Part shown: positions 7,865-15,663 of the stretch, one piece after another | How positions within the stretch are numbered: position 1 is the first letter of the stretch | How the letters are laid out: each line of letters opens with the position of its first letter | Source: Nocardioides marmoriginsengisoli | GTDB lineage: Bacteria > Actinomycetota > Actinomycetes > Propionibacteriales > Nocardioidaceae | Reading direction: 5' to 3' | DNA length: 64,000 bases | Assembly (NCBI RefSeq): GCF_003725695.1 | Contig: NZ_RJSE01000009.1 | Location: forward strand, 62,001-126,000 | Translations under genes and position numbers: made by a program | Notes under the pieces: model-generated | Seen by the model: only the letters and a program-made list of their open reading frames with translations | What the model was told of the DNA's origin: nothing | Databases searched by the model: none

Positions 7865-9115
7865 TCAGGGGCAGAGAAGCGGCAGCGGGATCAGGCCGCA
7901 GACGATCGGGAGCACCCCACCGCCTCCGGTCAGCGAGGTCAGCAGACTCGTGACCGTGGTGACCAGGTTCGTCAGCGTGGTCAGGTCGAGCACGCCCGGG
8001 AGGGCCAGCCCGCCGGCGCCGGCGGTGGCCACCTGCGCCATCACCTGGGCGATCACGGTGCCGAGCAGCGCCTGGCCCGCCGTACCGGAGATGACCGACT
8101 GGAGCTGCGTGATCGAGAACTGCCCGCCGAGCAGGTTGCTCAGCGTGCCCGCGCTCAGTCCGCCGCCGTTGAGGGCGCCGAGCATCGAGGTGAGCTGACC
8201 GGCGTCGAACTGGTCGCTCGCGCCCGGGATCAGCGAGTCCAGCAGGCTGGTCAGCTGGCCGAGGTCGAACGTGGTCGCGCCGGAGCCGAGCGCACCGGTG
8301 ACCAGCTGGAGCAACGAGCCCAGCTGGGCCGGACCGAGGCCGCCGAACATGCCGGCGAAGGTCTGGAACAGGCCGGTCGGGTCGAATCCGCCCGGGATCG
8401 GGAAGCTGCCGGCGAGCCCGCTGAGCTGGCCGACGAGGTGCTCGGCCAGGTCGGTGAGCAGCTCCGGCGAGGCGGTGCCCTCGAGCAGCGCGAGGATCTG
8501 GCTCGGCGAGAACACCCCGCTGAGGAGCGCGAGCGCGTCGGTGGCGTCGAGGTCGTTGCCCGCGTTGAACCCGCTGAGCAGAGCGGTCAGCCGGCCGGCG
8601 TCGAGGTTCGTGGTCACCCCGGGCAGCAGCTGGTTGAGCAGGCTGGTCAGCTGCGAGGCGTCGATCGCGCCGAGGTCCAGACCGCTACCGAGGCCGAGCA
8701 GGCTCAGCTGCTTGCCGATCCCGTTCGCCCGGGCCGCCGACGTCGGGGCCGCGCAGGCCTGGCCGACCCGGGACTGCCGCTTCGTCACGGCGTTGCTCCA
8801 GGTGTTGTAGCGCGCGTTGGACCGCGCCAGCGCCTTCTTGGCCTTGCGGACCTTCGCCGGCCGGTGGGTGTGCTTCGCCTTCTTCACGGCCTTGCGGGCC
8901 TTCAGGACGCTGGCCTTGGCCGCCTTCTGCTGGCGCTTCGCCTGGGTGAGCGCGTTCTTCGCCGAGGTGCACGCGGCGCTGACCGCGGAGCTCCGGTTGC
9001 TGCTGGCATCCGCGGACACCAGCAGCGACGGCGCCACCGTGAGTCCGACGGTCACTGCGAGGACGCAGAGTGCCGCCTGGGCGCGGGTCGTCGCCGATCG
9101 GGGATTGAGTTGCAT
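7865..9115 (-). CDS. Secreted repeat protein, coiled-coil plus duplicated Leu-rich module
   Basis: A 416-residue protein with no recognised family. Residues 1-35 form a signal peptide. Residues 45-120 are a Lys/Ala-rich helical region with frequent K-A and K-A-K-K-A patterns, likely a coiled coil, bounded by Cys49 and Cys121. The rest is low-charge and rich in Leu, Gly, Ser and Gln. It contains two related modules of about 95 residues (about 151-245 and 283-377), each beginning D-x-x-Q-L-T-S-L-L and continuing L-x-x-x-x-P-G and D-A-G-x-L-T. A third partial copy is at 377-395. The C-terminus carries Cys406 and Cys415. RBS-like AAGGAAG precedes the ATG. An exported structural or surface role is likely. 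Confidence 0.7.
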   Translation of the reverse strand: MQLNPRSATTRAQAALCVLAVTVGLTVAPSLLVSADASSNRSSAVSAACTSAKNALTQAKRQQKAAKASVLKARKAVKKAKHTHRPAKVRKAKKALARSNARYNTWSNAVTKRQSRVGQACAAPTSAARANGIGKQLSLLGLGSGLDLGAIDASQLTSLLNQLLPGVTTNLDAGRLTALLSGFNAGNDLDATDALALLSGVFSPSQILALLEGTASPELLTDLAEHLVGQLSGLAGSFPIPGGFDPTGLFQTFAGMFGGLGPAQLGSLLQLVTGALGSGATTFDLGQLTSLLDSLIPGASDQFDAGQLTSMLGALNGGGLSAGTLSNLLGGQFSITQLQSVISGTAGQALLGTVIAQVMAQVATAGAGGLALPGVLDLTTLTNLVTTVTSLLTSLTGGGGVLPIVCGLIPLPLLCP

Positions 9116-9230
9116 GGGGCTTCCTTTCCCTGACGCGCCCCGTCCTGGGGTGCACGTGGTGCCGCCCCTATCGGCATCCGATCCGCGTGGTTGAGGGATA
9201 TCGCCCCGCCCGCCCGTCGCCGGACATGCA

Positions 9231-9281
9231 AATGTCGCTGGTGGGGCCGATGGGGCGTCCCACCGTCACACCAGCGACATT
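9231..9281. terminator. Inverted repeat, probable terminator or regulatory palindrome
   Basis: A perfect 13-base inverted repeat, AATGTCGCTGGTG at 9231-9243 and CACCAGCGACATT at 9269-9281, with 25 bases between. A second, competing stem (GGTGGG at 9240-9245 with CCCACC at 9259-9264) overlaps the first. It lies 20 bases after the stop of the minus-strand lipocalin-like gene and about 115 bases upstream of the secreted repeat protein. It may therefore end one transcript or control the next. Confidence 0.5.
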
Positions 9282-9300
9282 CGCAGGTTCCCGTACGACG

Positions 9301-10419
9301 TCAGCGGCGGTCGTTGCTCCAGTCGATGAACCCGCTGGGGTCGTGCCGGCCGAAGGTGCCGTGCTCGAAGAGGCCGTGCCCGACCTCGCCGTCGCAGGTG
9401 GCGCGGGCGCAGTGGTCGATCACGCCGAACGGGATCATCCCGGCCAGCGCCGGGTCGGTCAGGTCGTAGGAGACCCGCTCGCTGAAGTTGTCACCCTTCC
9501 ACTGTCCGTGGGTCCACTGCGGGTCGCCGCCGTACCCGCCGCCGAGGTGCAGGACGACGTGCGTGCGGGGCTCCACCTCGACCACGACCGGGCTGCCGTC
9601 CGGCGCGGTGCAGGACAGGGTCGCGTGCGTCGGCATCCGGGTGCCCGGTGCGTAGGTGATGTCGATCCGCGGCCAGCCGAGCTGCTCGACCCGGCCGTCC
9701 TTCCAGACCCGGGTGACGTCGTTGAGGGTACGGAAGCCGTTGGCCTGCTCCTGCACGATGATCACGATCGAGAACGTCTCGAAGCGCAGCGGCACGTAGA
9801 GCCAGTAGAAGCCCTCCATCGGCGGGTCCTGCGGACGTCCGGCGGGTTCGGCCTCCCCGACCGGCCGGATCCCCCAGGACCGATCCCGGCTGCCCATCCA
9901 GGTCTCCGGGTCGATCGTCGTCTCGACGCCGTCGACCGACAGCGTGCCGCTCCACGAGCCGAGCTGCGCGAAGCGCTGGGCATCCAGGGTCGGCCGGGTG
10001 TCGCTCGCCAGCATCAGGTGCGGCATCTCCTGGACGACGTCGCAGGAGCCGTCCCAGGTCAGGTCCATCGCCATCCCCTCGGTCTCCTCGAGGACCAGCC
10101 GGATCTTCTGCAGCGGCTCGACGACCTCCAGGGCGTACTTGCCGACCCGCTGGTCGAGGCGGTTCTGGTCGATCGCGTCGGAGAGGTGCACCGCCGTCTG
10201 GGTGGTGCCGCGGCGCAGCAGCAGGTAGGCGTCCTTGACCCCGAGGTTCGGGTAGTAGCCGAGACCGGTGATCAGCATCATGCGCTCGGCACCGGCGTCG
10301 TCGGAGGTGTCCATCGCGTTGAAGTAGCAGCGGTCGTAGAAGTTCCGGTCGCTGCTCGCCGGCCGATTCATCGGCAGCGGAGCCTGGTGGATCGGGTACT
10401 CGTCCAGCGGGCCGATCAT
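9301..10419 (-). CDS. CrtC/AttH-like lipocalin-fold protein (DUF7064/DUF7065-like)
   Basis: A 372-residue soluble protein without a signal peptide. Two halves rich in beta strands carry Trp/Tyr/Arg clusters: FYDRCYFNAMD near the N-terminus, WSGTLSVDGVETTIDPETWMGSRDRSWGIRPVG split across the middle, and GGYGGDP near the C-terminus. The W-x-G-S-R-D-R-S-W-G-I-R core is typical of the hydroxyneurosporene synthase-like (CrtC/AttH) fold, which acts on or binds polyene or terpenoid-type ligands. The gene overlaps the upstream phosphotransferase gene by ATGA (10416-10419), so the two are translationally coupled. The chosen ATG at 10419 starts MIGPLDEYPIHQ. The reaction is unknown. Confidence 0.6.
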   Translation of the reverse strand: MIGPLDEYPIHQAPLPMNRPASSDRNFYDRCYFNAMDTSDDAGAERMMLITGLGYYPNLGVKDAYLLLRRGTTQTAVHLSDAIDQNRLDQRVGKYALEVVEPLQKIRLVLEETEGMAMDLTWDGSCDVVQEMPHLMLASDTRPTLDAQRFAQLGSWSGTLSVDGVETTIDPETWMGSRDRSWGIRPVGEAEPAGRPQDPPMEGFYWLYVPLRFETFSIVIIVQEQANGFRTLNDVTRVWKDGRVEQLGWPRIDITYAPGTRMPTHATLSCTAPDGSPVVVEVEPRTHVVLHLGGGYGGDPQWTHGQWKGDNFSERVSYDLTDPALAGMIPFGVIDHCARATCDGEVGHGLFEHGTFGRHDPSGFIDWSNDRR

Positions 10420-11558
10420 GCGGTTGCCTCCTTGAGCAGAGCGCGCATCAGCGGCGCGTGGTGGAAGAGGGTGTCGACGTCCTCGGGGAGGCCGTCCAGC
10501 TCGCCGAAGTGGACCTGGCGGGCGCCGGTGCGCATGAAGACCACGCCCCAGATCACGGCCGAGTAGATCTCGAACCAGCGCAGGTCGCCGACCTCCACCC
10601 CGGTCGACTCGGCGTACGTCGCGCGGACGTCCTCGGCGCGCAGCACGTCGGGCAGGCCCGGCATCTCGAAGACGTCGGTGATCGACTGGAACACCTTGTG
10701 CGCGAAGACGATCCAGCCGAGGTCGAGCTCGCGGGGACCGATGCCGGCCATCTCCCAGTCGAGGACCGCGACCGGCTCGAAGTCGACGTACAGGCAGTTG
10801 CCGATCCGCGAGTCGCCCCAGGAGAGCACCACGTTGTCGGACCGGTCCGCCTCCGGCCAGTTGGCCTCCAGCCAGGCGAGCGCCTCGTCGATCAGCGGCG
10901 ACGGCGCGAGCTCGGCGGCGGCCCACTGGTACCAGGACCGGACCTTCTCGAAGAGCCGGCGCAACGGGGTCTCGCCGGGCAGCGAGCGGTCGTCGAGGAA
11001 CCCGAACGTCGTGGCGGCATCGGCGATCGAGTGCAGACCGGCGATCACCCGGACGGTGCTGTCCTGCAGCCGGCGCCGGTCGGCCTCGGCGGCGTCGAAG
11101 AACCAGTTGTCCCCGAAGGTGTACGGCATCACGTCCGGCGGCACGATGCCGTCGATCCGCTCCATGAAGAAGAACGGCTGCCCGAGCACCTCGCCGGTCG
11201 GCTCCAGCCACCGCGGCGTCGGAACCGGTACGCCGGACAGCTCGCCGACCAGGCGGATCGCCTCGTACTGGTGGTCGAGGCGGTAGGTCTGGAACACCGG
11301 CACGTCCTGGGGCGCCGGCGCCATCCGGATCACGAAGCCGTGCGTGGTCCGGGTCGCGCCCGCGGTCCAGGTGACGTCGGCCAAGATCGTCTCGCTGGAC
11401 ATCCCGTTGGAGTCGGAAGCCCCGGAGAGGGCGATCTCCACGTCGGCGCCGTCGGGGAGCTGGCCGGCCAACCACCCGGTCAGGGTCCGCGCCATCGCGT
11501 CGGTGTCGCGGCTGCTCCGTTGCAGATGCATGTCTTGGGGCGGTTGCTCTGTGCTCAT
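10416..11558 (-). CDS. APH-type phosphotransferase family protein (ACAD10/11-like kinase)
   Basis: A 380-residue aminoglycoside phosphotransferase-fold protein. The N-lobe has GFVIRMAP (the ATP-binding lysine position is Arg-rich). The catalytic loop is VLSWGDSRIGNCL (about 244-256) with Asp249 and Asn254. The metal-binding motif is VLDWEMAG (Asp267). The usual His of H-G-D is Trp, as seen in many actinobacterial members next to acyl-CoA dehydrogenase or catabolic genes. Such kinases may phosphorylate hydroxylated acyl or steroid-like intermediates; the substrate here is unknown. It is the first gene of a two-gene operon, divergent from a TetR regulator 80 bases away, with an operator at 11570-11584. 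Confidence 0.75.
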   Translation of the reverse strand: MSTEQPPQDMHLQRSSRDTDAMARTLTGWLAGQLPDGADVEIALSGASDSNGMSSETILADVTWTAGATRTTHGFVIRMAPAPQDVPVFQTYRLDHQYEAIRLVGELSGVPVPTPRWLEPTGEVLGQPFFFMERIDGIVPPDVMPYTFGDNWFFDAAEADRRRLQDSTVRVIAGLHSIADAATTFGFLDDRSLPGETPLRRLFEKVRSWYQWAAAELAPSPLIDEALAWLEANWPEADRSDNVVLSWGDSRIGNCLYVDFEPVAVLDWEMAGIGPRELDLGWIVFAHKVFQSITDVFEMPGLPDVLRAEDVRATYAESTGVEVGDLRWFEIYSAVIWGVVFMRTGARQVHFGELDGLPEDVDTLFHHAPLMRALLKEATA

Positions 11559-11569
11559 CCGGCTACAGA

Positions 11570-11584
11570 ACTAGAACACGTTCC
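11570..11584 (-). promoter_or_regulatory. Palindromic operator GGAAC-N2-GTTCTAGT upstream of the phosphotransferase operon
   Basis: On the minus strand GGAACGTGTTCTAGT ends eleven bases before the phosphotransferase ATG. It is identical, apart from the two central bases, to the site at 49622-49636 in front of the LLM oxidoreductase gene. The core resembles the KstR-type consensus TnnAACnnGTTnnA known from steroid-catabolism regulators. The adjacent TetR gene is the obvious candidate for the binding protein. Confidence 0.65.
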
Positions 11585-11626
11585 TGCCTGTCAAGGGTTC
11601 CGGAGCCATTTTCTGATGCGCTTCAG

Positions 11627-11632
11627 TATTAT
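11627..11632 (+). promoter_or_regulatory. -10 element TATTAT of the TetR gene
   Basis: TATTAT, close to the consensus -10, is separated by six bases from the ATG at 11639. No Shine-Dalgarno sequence is present, so a leaderless mRNA is likely. Confidence 0.5.
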
Positions 11633-11638
11633 CTCGGC

Positions 11639-12304
11639 ATGGATCTTCCCCAGCAGCGCCGCCGCGGCCGACCGCAACGGATCTCGCGGGAGCAGATCGT
11701 CTCCGCCGCGGTCGCGCTCGGCACCGTGCAGGATCCCGGGGACCTCCGGATGACCGATGTCGCGAAGGCGCTCGACGTCGGCACCGCCGCGCTCTACAAC
11801 CACGTCCGCGACCGCGACGAGCTGCTCGCCCTGGTCGCCGCACGGATCCTCGACGAGACCGAGTACGACGACTTCGAGCCCCCCGAGGGCGCCACCTGGC
11901 AGGAGTGGATCACCGCCTTCGCCCGGGCGACCCGCGCTGCCGTCGTCGCGAACCCGCAGCTGCTCCAGTACGTGCGGCTGACCAGCGCGCCCACCGGCCC
12001 GCGGCTGGACCGGATCGAGCACCTGGCCGCGGTGATGGTCGCCGCCGGCTTCAGCACCGCCGAGGTCCAGCACTGCGTGCAGCACGTCTACACGCTGGCC
12101 CTCGGCGAGGCCTGGCAGCAGGCGCTCGCGGCAGACGGCGAGGACCCGCAGTTCGCCGAGTTCGGCCGGGGCGTCGGCCTGCGCTCGGCCGACCTCCCCC
12201 ACCTGGCGGACATGGTCGCCGCCCGCCCGGACCCGGACGCCCAGTTCACCTTCGCCCTGGACTGCCTGCTCGTCGGCCTGGAGCAACGCCACCCCGCCGA
12301 CTAG
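11639..12304 (+). CDS. TetR/AcrR family transcriptional regulator
   Basis: A 221-residue regulator. The basic arm R-R-R-G-R-P-Q-R is followed by a TetR helix-turn-helix at about residues 35-60 (MTDVAKALDVGTAALYNHVRDRDELL). The C-terminal ligand domain of about 150 residues is all-helical. The gene is divergent from the phosphotransferase/lipocalin pair and probably controls it, and perhaps the 49-53 kb cluster, through the shared GGAAC-N2-GTTC operator. The gene ends at a tandem repeat array and a strong hairpin. Confidence 0.88.
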   Translation: MDLPQQRRRGRPQRISREQIVSAAVALGTVQDPGDLRMTDVAKALDVGTAALYNHVRDRDELLALVAARILDETEYDDFEPPEGATWQEWITAFARATRAAVVANPQLLQYVRLTSAPTGPRLDRIEHLAAVMVAAGFSTAEVQHCVQHVYTLALGEAWQQALAADGEDPQFAEFGRGVGLRSADLPHLADMVAARPDPDAQFTFALDCLLVGLEQRHPAD

Positions 12305-12387
12305 GCCCGTGTATCCGTCGAGTGGGCCCGTGTATCCGTCGAGGGGCCCGTCTGGTTCGTTGACCAGGCCCGTCTGGTCCGTCGAGG
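12304..12387. repeat. Four imperfect tandem copies of a 20-22 base GGCCCGT unit
   Basis: Copies begin at 12304, 12325, 12345 and 12367. The first two share GGCCCGTGTATCCGTCGAG exactly. The third and fourth read GGCCCGTCTGGTTCGTTGA and GGCCCGTCTGGTCCGTCGA. The array lies between the stop of the TetR gene and a strong terminator hairpin, in a convergent junction. I know of no named element with this unit. Confidence 0.7.
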
Positions 12388-12420
12388 TGGAGGTCCCGGC
12401 GCGCGGGACCCCCACCTCGA
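12382..12420. terminator. Bidirectional terminator hairpin
   Basis: The stem pairs TCGAGGTGG (12382-12390) with CCACCTCGA (12412-12420). It continues after one A/C mismatch with GGTCCC (12392-12397) and GGGACC (12405-12410) around a seven-base loop. It lies between the convergent TetR gene and the anti-sigma-like gene ending at 12427. Confidence 0.8.
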
Positions 12421-12426
12421 CCGGGT

Positions 12427-13569
12427 TCAGTTGCCGGGGCAGCCGAGTCCGCTGCGGTACCCGGCCGGCGCCGCGCCGCTGGCGATCCGGTCGGCGTAGC
12501 CCCAGACCACCTCGGGGTAGTCGCCCTCGACGTCCATGTCGCGCAGCACCTTCCAGTCGCGACTGGTCCCCATCGCGTCGACCGCGCGCTGCTGGGCCTC
12601 GGCGTCGCCGGCCGCACGCGCCCGGGTCCACTCGTCCAGCCAGCCGCAGGCGACCGCGCCGGCGACCTTCGCACCGAACTGGTACGGGTCCAGCGCGACC
12701 CCGGTGCCGAGGCCCTTGGTCACGAAGCCGGGAGGCAGCGGTACGCCGTCGAGGACCGTCGCGACGGCGGTGGCCTCGTTGCGCACGGTCACCACCGACG
12801 CCGGCATCGCCTGGAGCCACTCCTTGACACCGACCTTGGCGAGGTCGTTCTGCAGGAAGTCCAGGAACGCCGCGCGATCCCCGAGCCGGCCGCGCAGCTC
12901 CAGGAACACCTTGCCCTCGGGCGGCAGCATCACGGCGTGGTCCCCGGCGGCGTAGCTGACCACCTGGGCGTCCTGCCCGAGCACGTGCTCCTGCCGGACG
13001 TCGTTGCCCTTCTCCGCACGACTCTGCAGGTAGCCGTCGTACTGCGAGGCCGGGTACCAGGAGACGCTGAGCTGCGGGGCCTCGTTGGTACGCGACGAAC
13101 CCGAGGCCAGCTCCTCTTCGACCCACTTGTCCGGCCCGAGCTGGAAGGTCATCTGGCCGGCCGTCGGATCAAAGCCCTCGACGCTGCGCACCTTCCAGCC
13201 GCCCTCGGTCACCAGGATCCGCGGGTTCGCCCGGGCGACCTTGACGACCGCCGCGGCGTACCGGATCGGCGTGACCACCGTCGGGTCGTCGTCGACCGGG
13301 TCGGCGCTGGGAGCCGTGGTGCCGGGACCGGCCGGGTCCGGGTCGTTCGCCACCAGTGTCGGCACCGCCACCAGCGCGGTGACGACGGCTGCGGCCGCGC
13401 CGGCCTGGACCAGCCGGCTGCGCAGCGAGCGCTGCTTCGGACGCCAGTCAGCGAGCCGGGCGTCCGGCGTCACGATGATCTCGTCGAGCAGGGCGAGGTC
13501 GGCACCGGCCAGGTCGGCGACGGCGTCGGCGTCGTACGGGTCGGCCTGCTTCAGGCGGAAGTCGTTCAT
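12427..13569 (-). CDS. Membrane-anchored protein, probable sigma-factor partner (CU044_5270-like)
   Basis: A 380-residue protein. About 60 cytoplasmic residues are rich in Asp and Ala (ADPYDADAVADLAGADLALLDEI), followed by one membrane helix (about 62-80, AGAAAAVVTALVAVPTLV) and an extracytoplasmic domain of about 300 residues with a Pro/Asp/Thr linker. This layout is typical of actinobacterial proteins encoded directly behind ECF sigma factors and thought to act as anti-sigma or sensor proteins. The gene overlaps the sigma gene by ATGA (13566-13569). No zinc-finger motif is visible, so sigma binding is inferred from context only. Confidence 0.65.
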   Translation of the reverse strand: MNDFRLKQADPYDADAVADLAGADLALLDEIIVTPDARLADWRPKQRSLRSRLVQAGAAAAVVTALVAVPTLVANDPDPAGPGTTAPSADPVDDDPTVVTPIRYAAAVVKVARANPRILVTEGGWKVRSVEGFDPTAGQMTFQLGPDKWVEEELASGSSRTNEAPQLSVSWYPASQYDGYLQSRAEKGNDVRQEHVLGQDAQVVSYAAGDHAVMLPPEGKVFLELRGRLGDRAAFLDFLQNDLAKVGVKEWLQAMPASVVTVRNEATAVATVLDGVPLPPGFVTKGLGTGVALDPYQFGAKVAGAVACGWLDEWTRARAAGDAEAQQRAVDAMGTSRDWKVLRDMDVEGDYPEVVWGYADRIASGAAPAGYRSGLGCPGN

Positions 13570-14162
13570 CGGTTCTCCTCGGGGACGAGCACGGGACGGA
13601 CAGAAGCTCTCGGTGTTTCGAGTGCTACATGTCCGGGCGGCCCGGGATCGTCACCGGCAAGAGCTCGCAATCGCGTGCGCGCCCGGGAGAGCCGTTGCCG
13701 CACCGTGGCCGCGGGCAGGCGCAGCACCTCGGCGATCTCACGGGGCTCGAGGCCTTCCCAGACCGTCAGGGTCAGCACCTCGCGATCGAGGTCGGGCAAC
13801 CGCGACAGGGCATCCCGTACGGCGTCCCGCTCGGCGAGCTCGTGGCCGGGATCGGGGAAGGTGGTCTCCGCGAGGCGCTCGCGCAGCCGCTGGCCGAGCC
13901 GATCCCGGCGCCGACCCCCGCGGTGGTGGTTGGCGAGGGCCTTGCGCGCGACGCCGTACAGCCAGAGGCGGCCCTCGTCCCCCGCCGGCAGCGTCGCCCG
14001 GCGGCGCCAGGCGACCAGGAAGGAGTCGGCCACCACGTCCGCCGCGTCGGCGGGTTGCTCGACCCGTCGTACGGCGTAGGCGAGCAGCGCCTCGAAGTGC
14101 GCCGTGTAGAAGGTACGGAACCGGTCTTCGGCGTCGCTGTCGCTACGGGTCACGTCACGCAC
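13566..14162 (-). CDS. ECF-type RNA polymerase sigma factor
   Basis: A 198-residue protein. Region 2 spans about residues 12-80 (FRTFYTAHFEALLAYAVRRV, DAADVVADSFLVAWRR). Region 4 spans about 120-175 (LPDLDREVLTLTVWEGLEPREIAEVLRLPAATVRQRLSRART, given in parts), a standard SigE-like DNA-binding domain. A proline-rich tail follows. AGGAGGA lies just upstream of GTG 14162; a second GTG at 14153 is an alternative start. It is co-transcribed with the membrane-anchored partner downstream. Confidence 0.85.
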   Translation of the reverse strand: MRDVTRSDSDAEDRFRTFYTAHFEALLAYAVRRVEQPADAADVVADSFLVAWRRRATLPAGDEGRLWLYGVARKALANHHRGGRRRDRLGQRLRERLAETTFPDPGHELAERDAVRDALSRLPDLDREVLTLTVWEGLEPREIAEVLRLPAATVRQRLSRARTRLRALAGDDPGPPGHVALETPRASVRPVLVPEENR

Positions 14163-14221
14163 ATGTCCTCCTCGCACCTGATCGTGACAGGCGAGGCGGC
14201 TCGAGTCCCGAGCTAGACGGG

Positions 14222-15640
14222 CTAGAGGATCGCTCCCGGCGAGTACGCCGCGGCAGCAGGATCGGCGGCGACGACCTTCTCGATCTGCCGTACGACGGCC
14301 TGGACCTGCGCGACCGCCGCACCGGTGAACTCGATCGGATCGGCCACCAGGGCCGCGATCTGCTCGCGAGTGAGGCCGAGCCGGGTGTCCGCGGCGAGCC
14401 GGTCGAAGAGGTCGTTGACCGCGAGGCCCTGACGCATTTCCAGCGCGACCCCGACGGCGTGCTCCTTGATCGCCTCGTGCGCCTCCTCGCGGCCGACACC
14501 GTTGCGCACCGCGGTCATCAGCACCTTGGTCGAGGTGAGGAACGGCAGGTAGCGGTCGAGCTCGCGCTGGATCACCGCCGGGAAGGCACCGAATTCGTCG
14601 AGCACGGTCAGGAAGGTCTGGAAGAGGCCGTCGGTGGCGAAGAACGCGTCCGGCAGCGCGACCCGGCGGACCACGGAGCAGGAGACGTCGCCCTCGTTCC
14701 ACTGGTCGCCGGCGAGCTCGCCGACCATCGAGAGCTGCCCGCGCAGGATCACCGCGAGGCCGTTGACCCGCTCGCAGGACCGGGTGTTCATCTTGTGCGG
14801 CATCGCCGAGGAACCGACCTGGCCCTCCTTGAAGCCCTCGGTGACCAGCTCGATGCCGGCCATCAGCCGGATCGTGGTGGCCAGGTTCGAGGGACCGGCG
14901 ACGATCTGCACCAGGGCGGACACGACGTCGAAGTCGAGCGAACGCGGGTAGACCTGACCGACGCTGGTGAGGACGTGCTCGAAGCCGAGGTGCGCTGCTA
15001 CGCGCTGCTCCAGGTCGGCGAGCTTCTCCTCGTCACCGTCGAGCAGGTCGAGCATGTCCTGGGCGGTGCCCATCGGACCCTTGATCCCGCGCAGCGGGTA
15101 GCGCGCGACCAGGTCGTCGAGCCGGGCCAGGGCGACCAGCATCTCGTCGGCGATGGTGGCGAACCGCTTGCCCAGCGTGGTCGCCTGCGCGGCGACGTTG
15201 TGCGACCGGCCGGCCATCACCCGGGCCTCGTGCTCGGTCGCCAGCCGGCCGAGCCGGGCCAGGGTCGCGACGACGCGCTGGCGGACCAGGCCGAGCGACG
15301 CCAGGATCTGCAGCTGCTCGACGTTCTCGGTCAGGTCGCGGGAGGTCATCCCCTTGTGGATGTGCTCGTGCCCCGCGAGCGCCCCGAACTCCTCGATGCG
15401 GGCCTTCACGTCGTGCCGGGTGATCCGCTCCCGAGCCGCGATCGAGTCCAGGTCGACCCGGTCGATCACGGCCTCATAGGCCTCGACGACACCGTCGGGC
15501 ACCTCGATGCCGAGGTCCTTCTGGGCTTTGAGGACGGCGATCCAGAGCTGTCGCTCCAGCACGATCTTGTGCTCGGGGGACCAGATCGCGGCGAGGTCGG
15601 CTCCGGCGTACCGGGTGGCGAGGACGTTGGGGACGGTCAC
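14222..15640 (-). CDS. purB: Adenylosuccinate lyase
   Basis: A 472-residue member of the fumarase/aspartase superfamily. It cleaves SAICAR to AICAR and adenylosuccinate to AMP, so it acts after PurC and after PurA. The signature loop GSSAMPHKMNTRSCERV (about 270-285) carries the catalytic Ser and the MPxKxN motif. GMTSRDLTENVEQLQ and AGRSHNVAAQATTLGKR are the other two conserved regions. Length is normal. The start is GTG 15640, seven bases after a GAGAAT hexamer, without a ribosome binding site. Confidence 0.95.
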   Translation of the reverse strand: MTVPNVLATRYAGADLAAIWSPEHKIVLERQLWIAVLKAQKDLGIEVPDGVVEAYEAVIDRVDLDSIAARERITRHDVKARIEEFGALAGHEHIHKGMTSRDLTENVEQLQILASLGLVRQRVVATLARLGRLATEHEARVMAGRSHNVAAQATTLGKRFATIADEMLVALARLDDLVARYPLRGIKGPMGTAQDMLDLLDGDEEKLADLEQRVAAHLGFEHVLTSVGQVYPRSLDFDVVSALVQIVAGPSNLATTIRLMAGIELVTEGFKEGQVGSSAMPHKMNTRSCERVNGLAVILRGQLSMVGELAGDQWNEGDVSCSVVRRVALPDAFFATDGLFQTFLTVLDEFGAFPAVIQRELDRYLPFLTSTKVLMTAVRNGVGREEAHEAIKEHAVGVALEMRQGLAVNDLFDRLAADTRLGLTREQIAALVADPIEFTGAAVAQVQAVVRQIEKVVAADPAAAAYSPGAIL

Positions 15641-15663
15641 GTCCCTGATTCTCCCACGAGATC

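Noticed and set aside
12245-12430. Coding on the minus strand across the tandem array (DGYTGPLDGYTG-like repeats)
   Set aside because: The frame has no start signal or family and results from the nucleotide repeat. The neighbouring genes end on either side of it.
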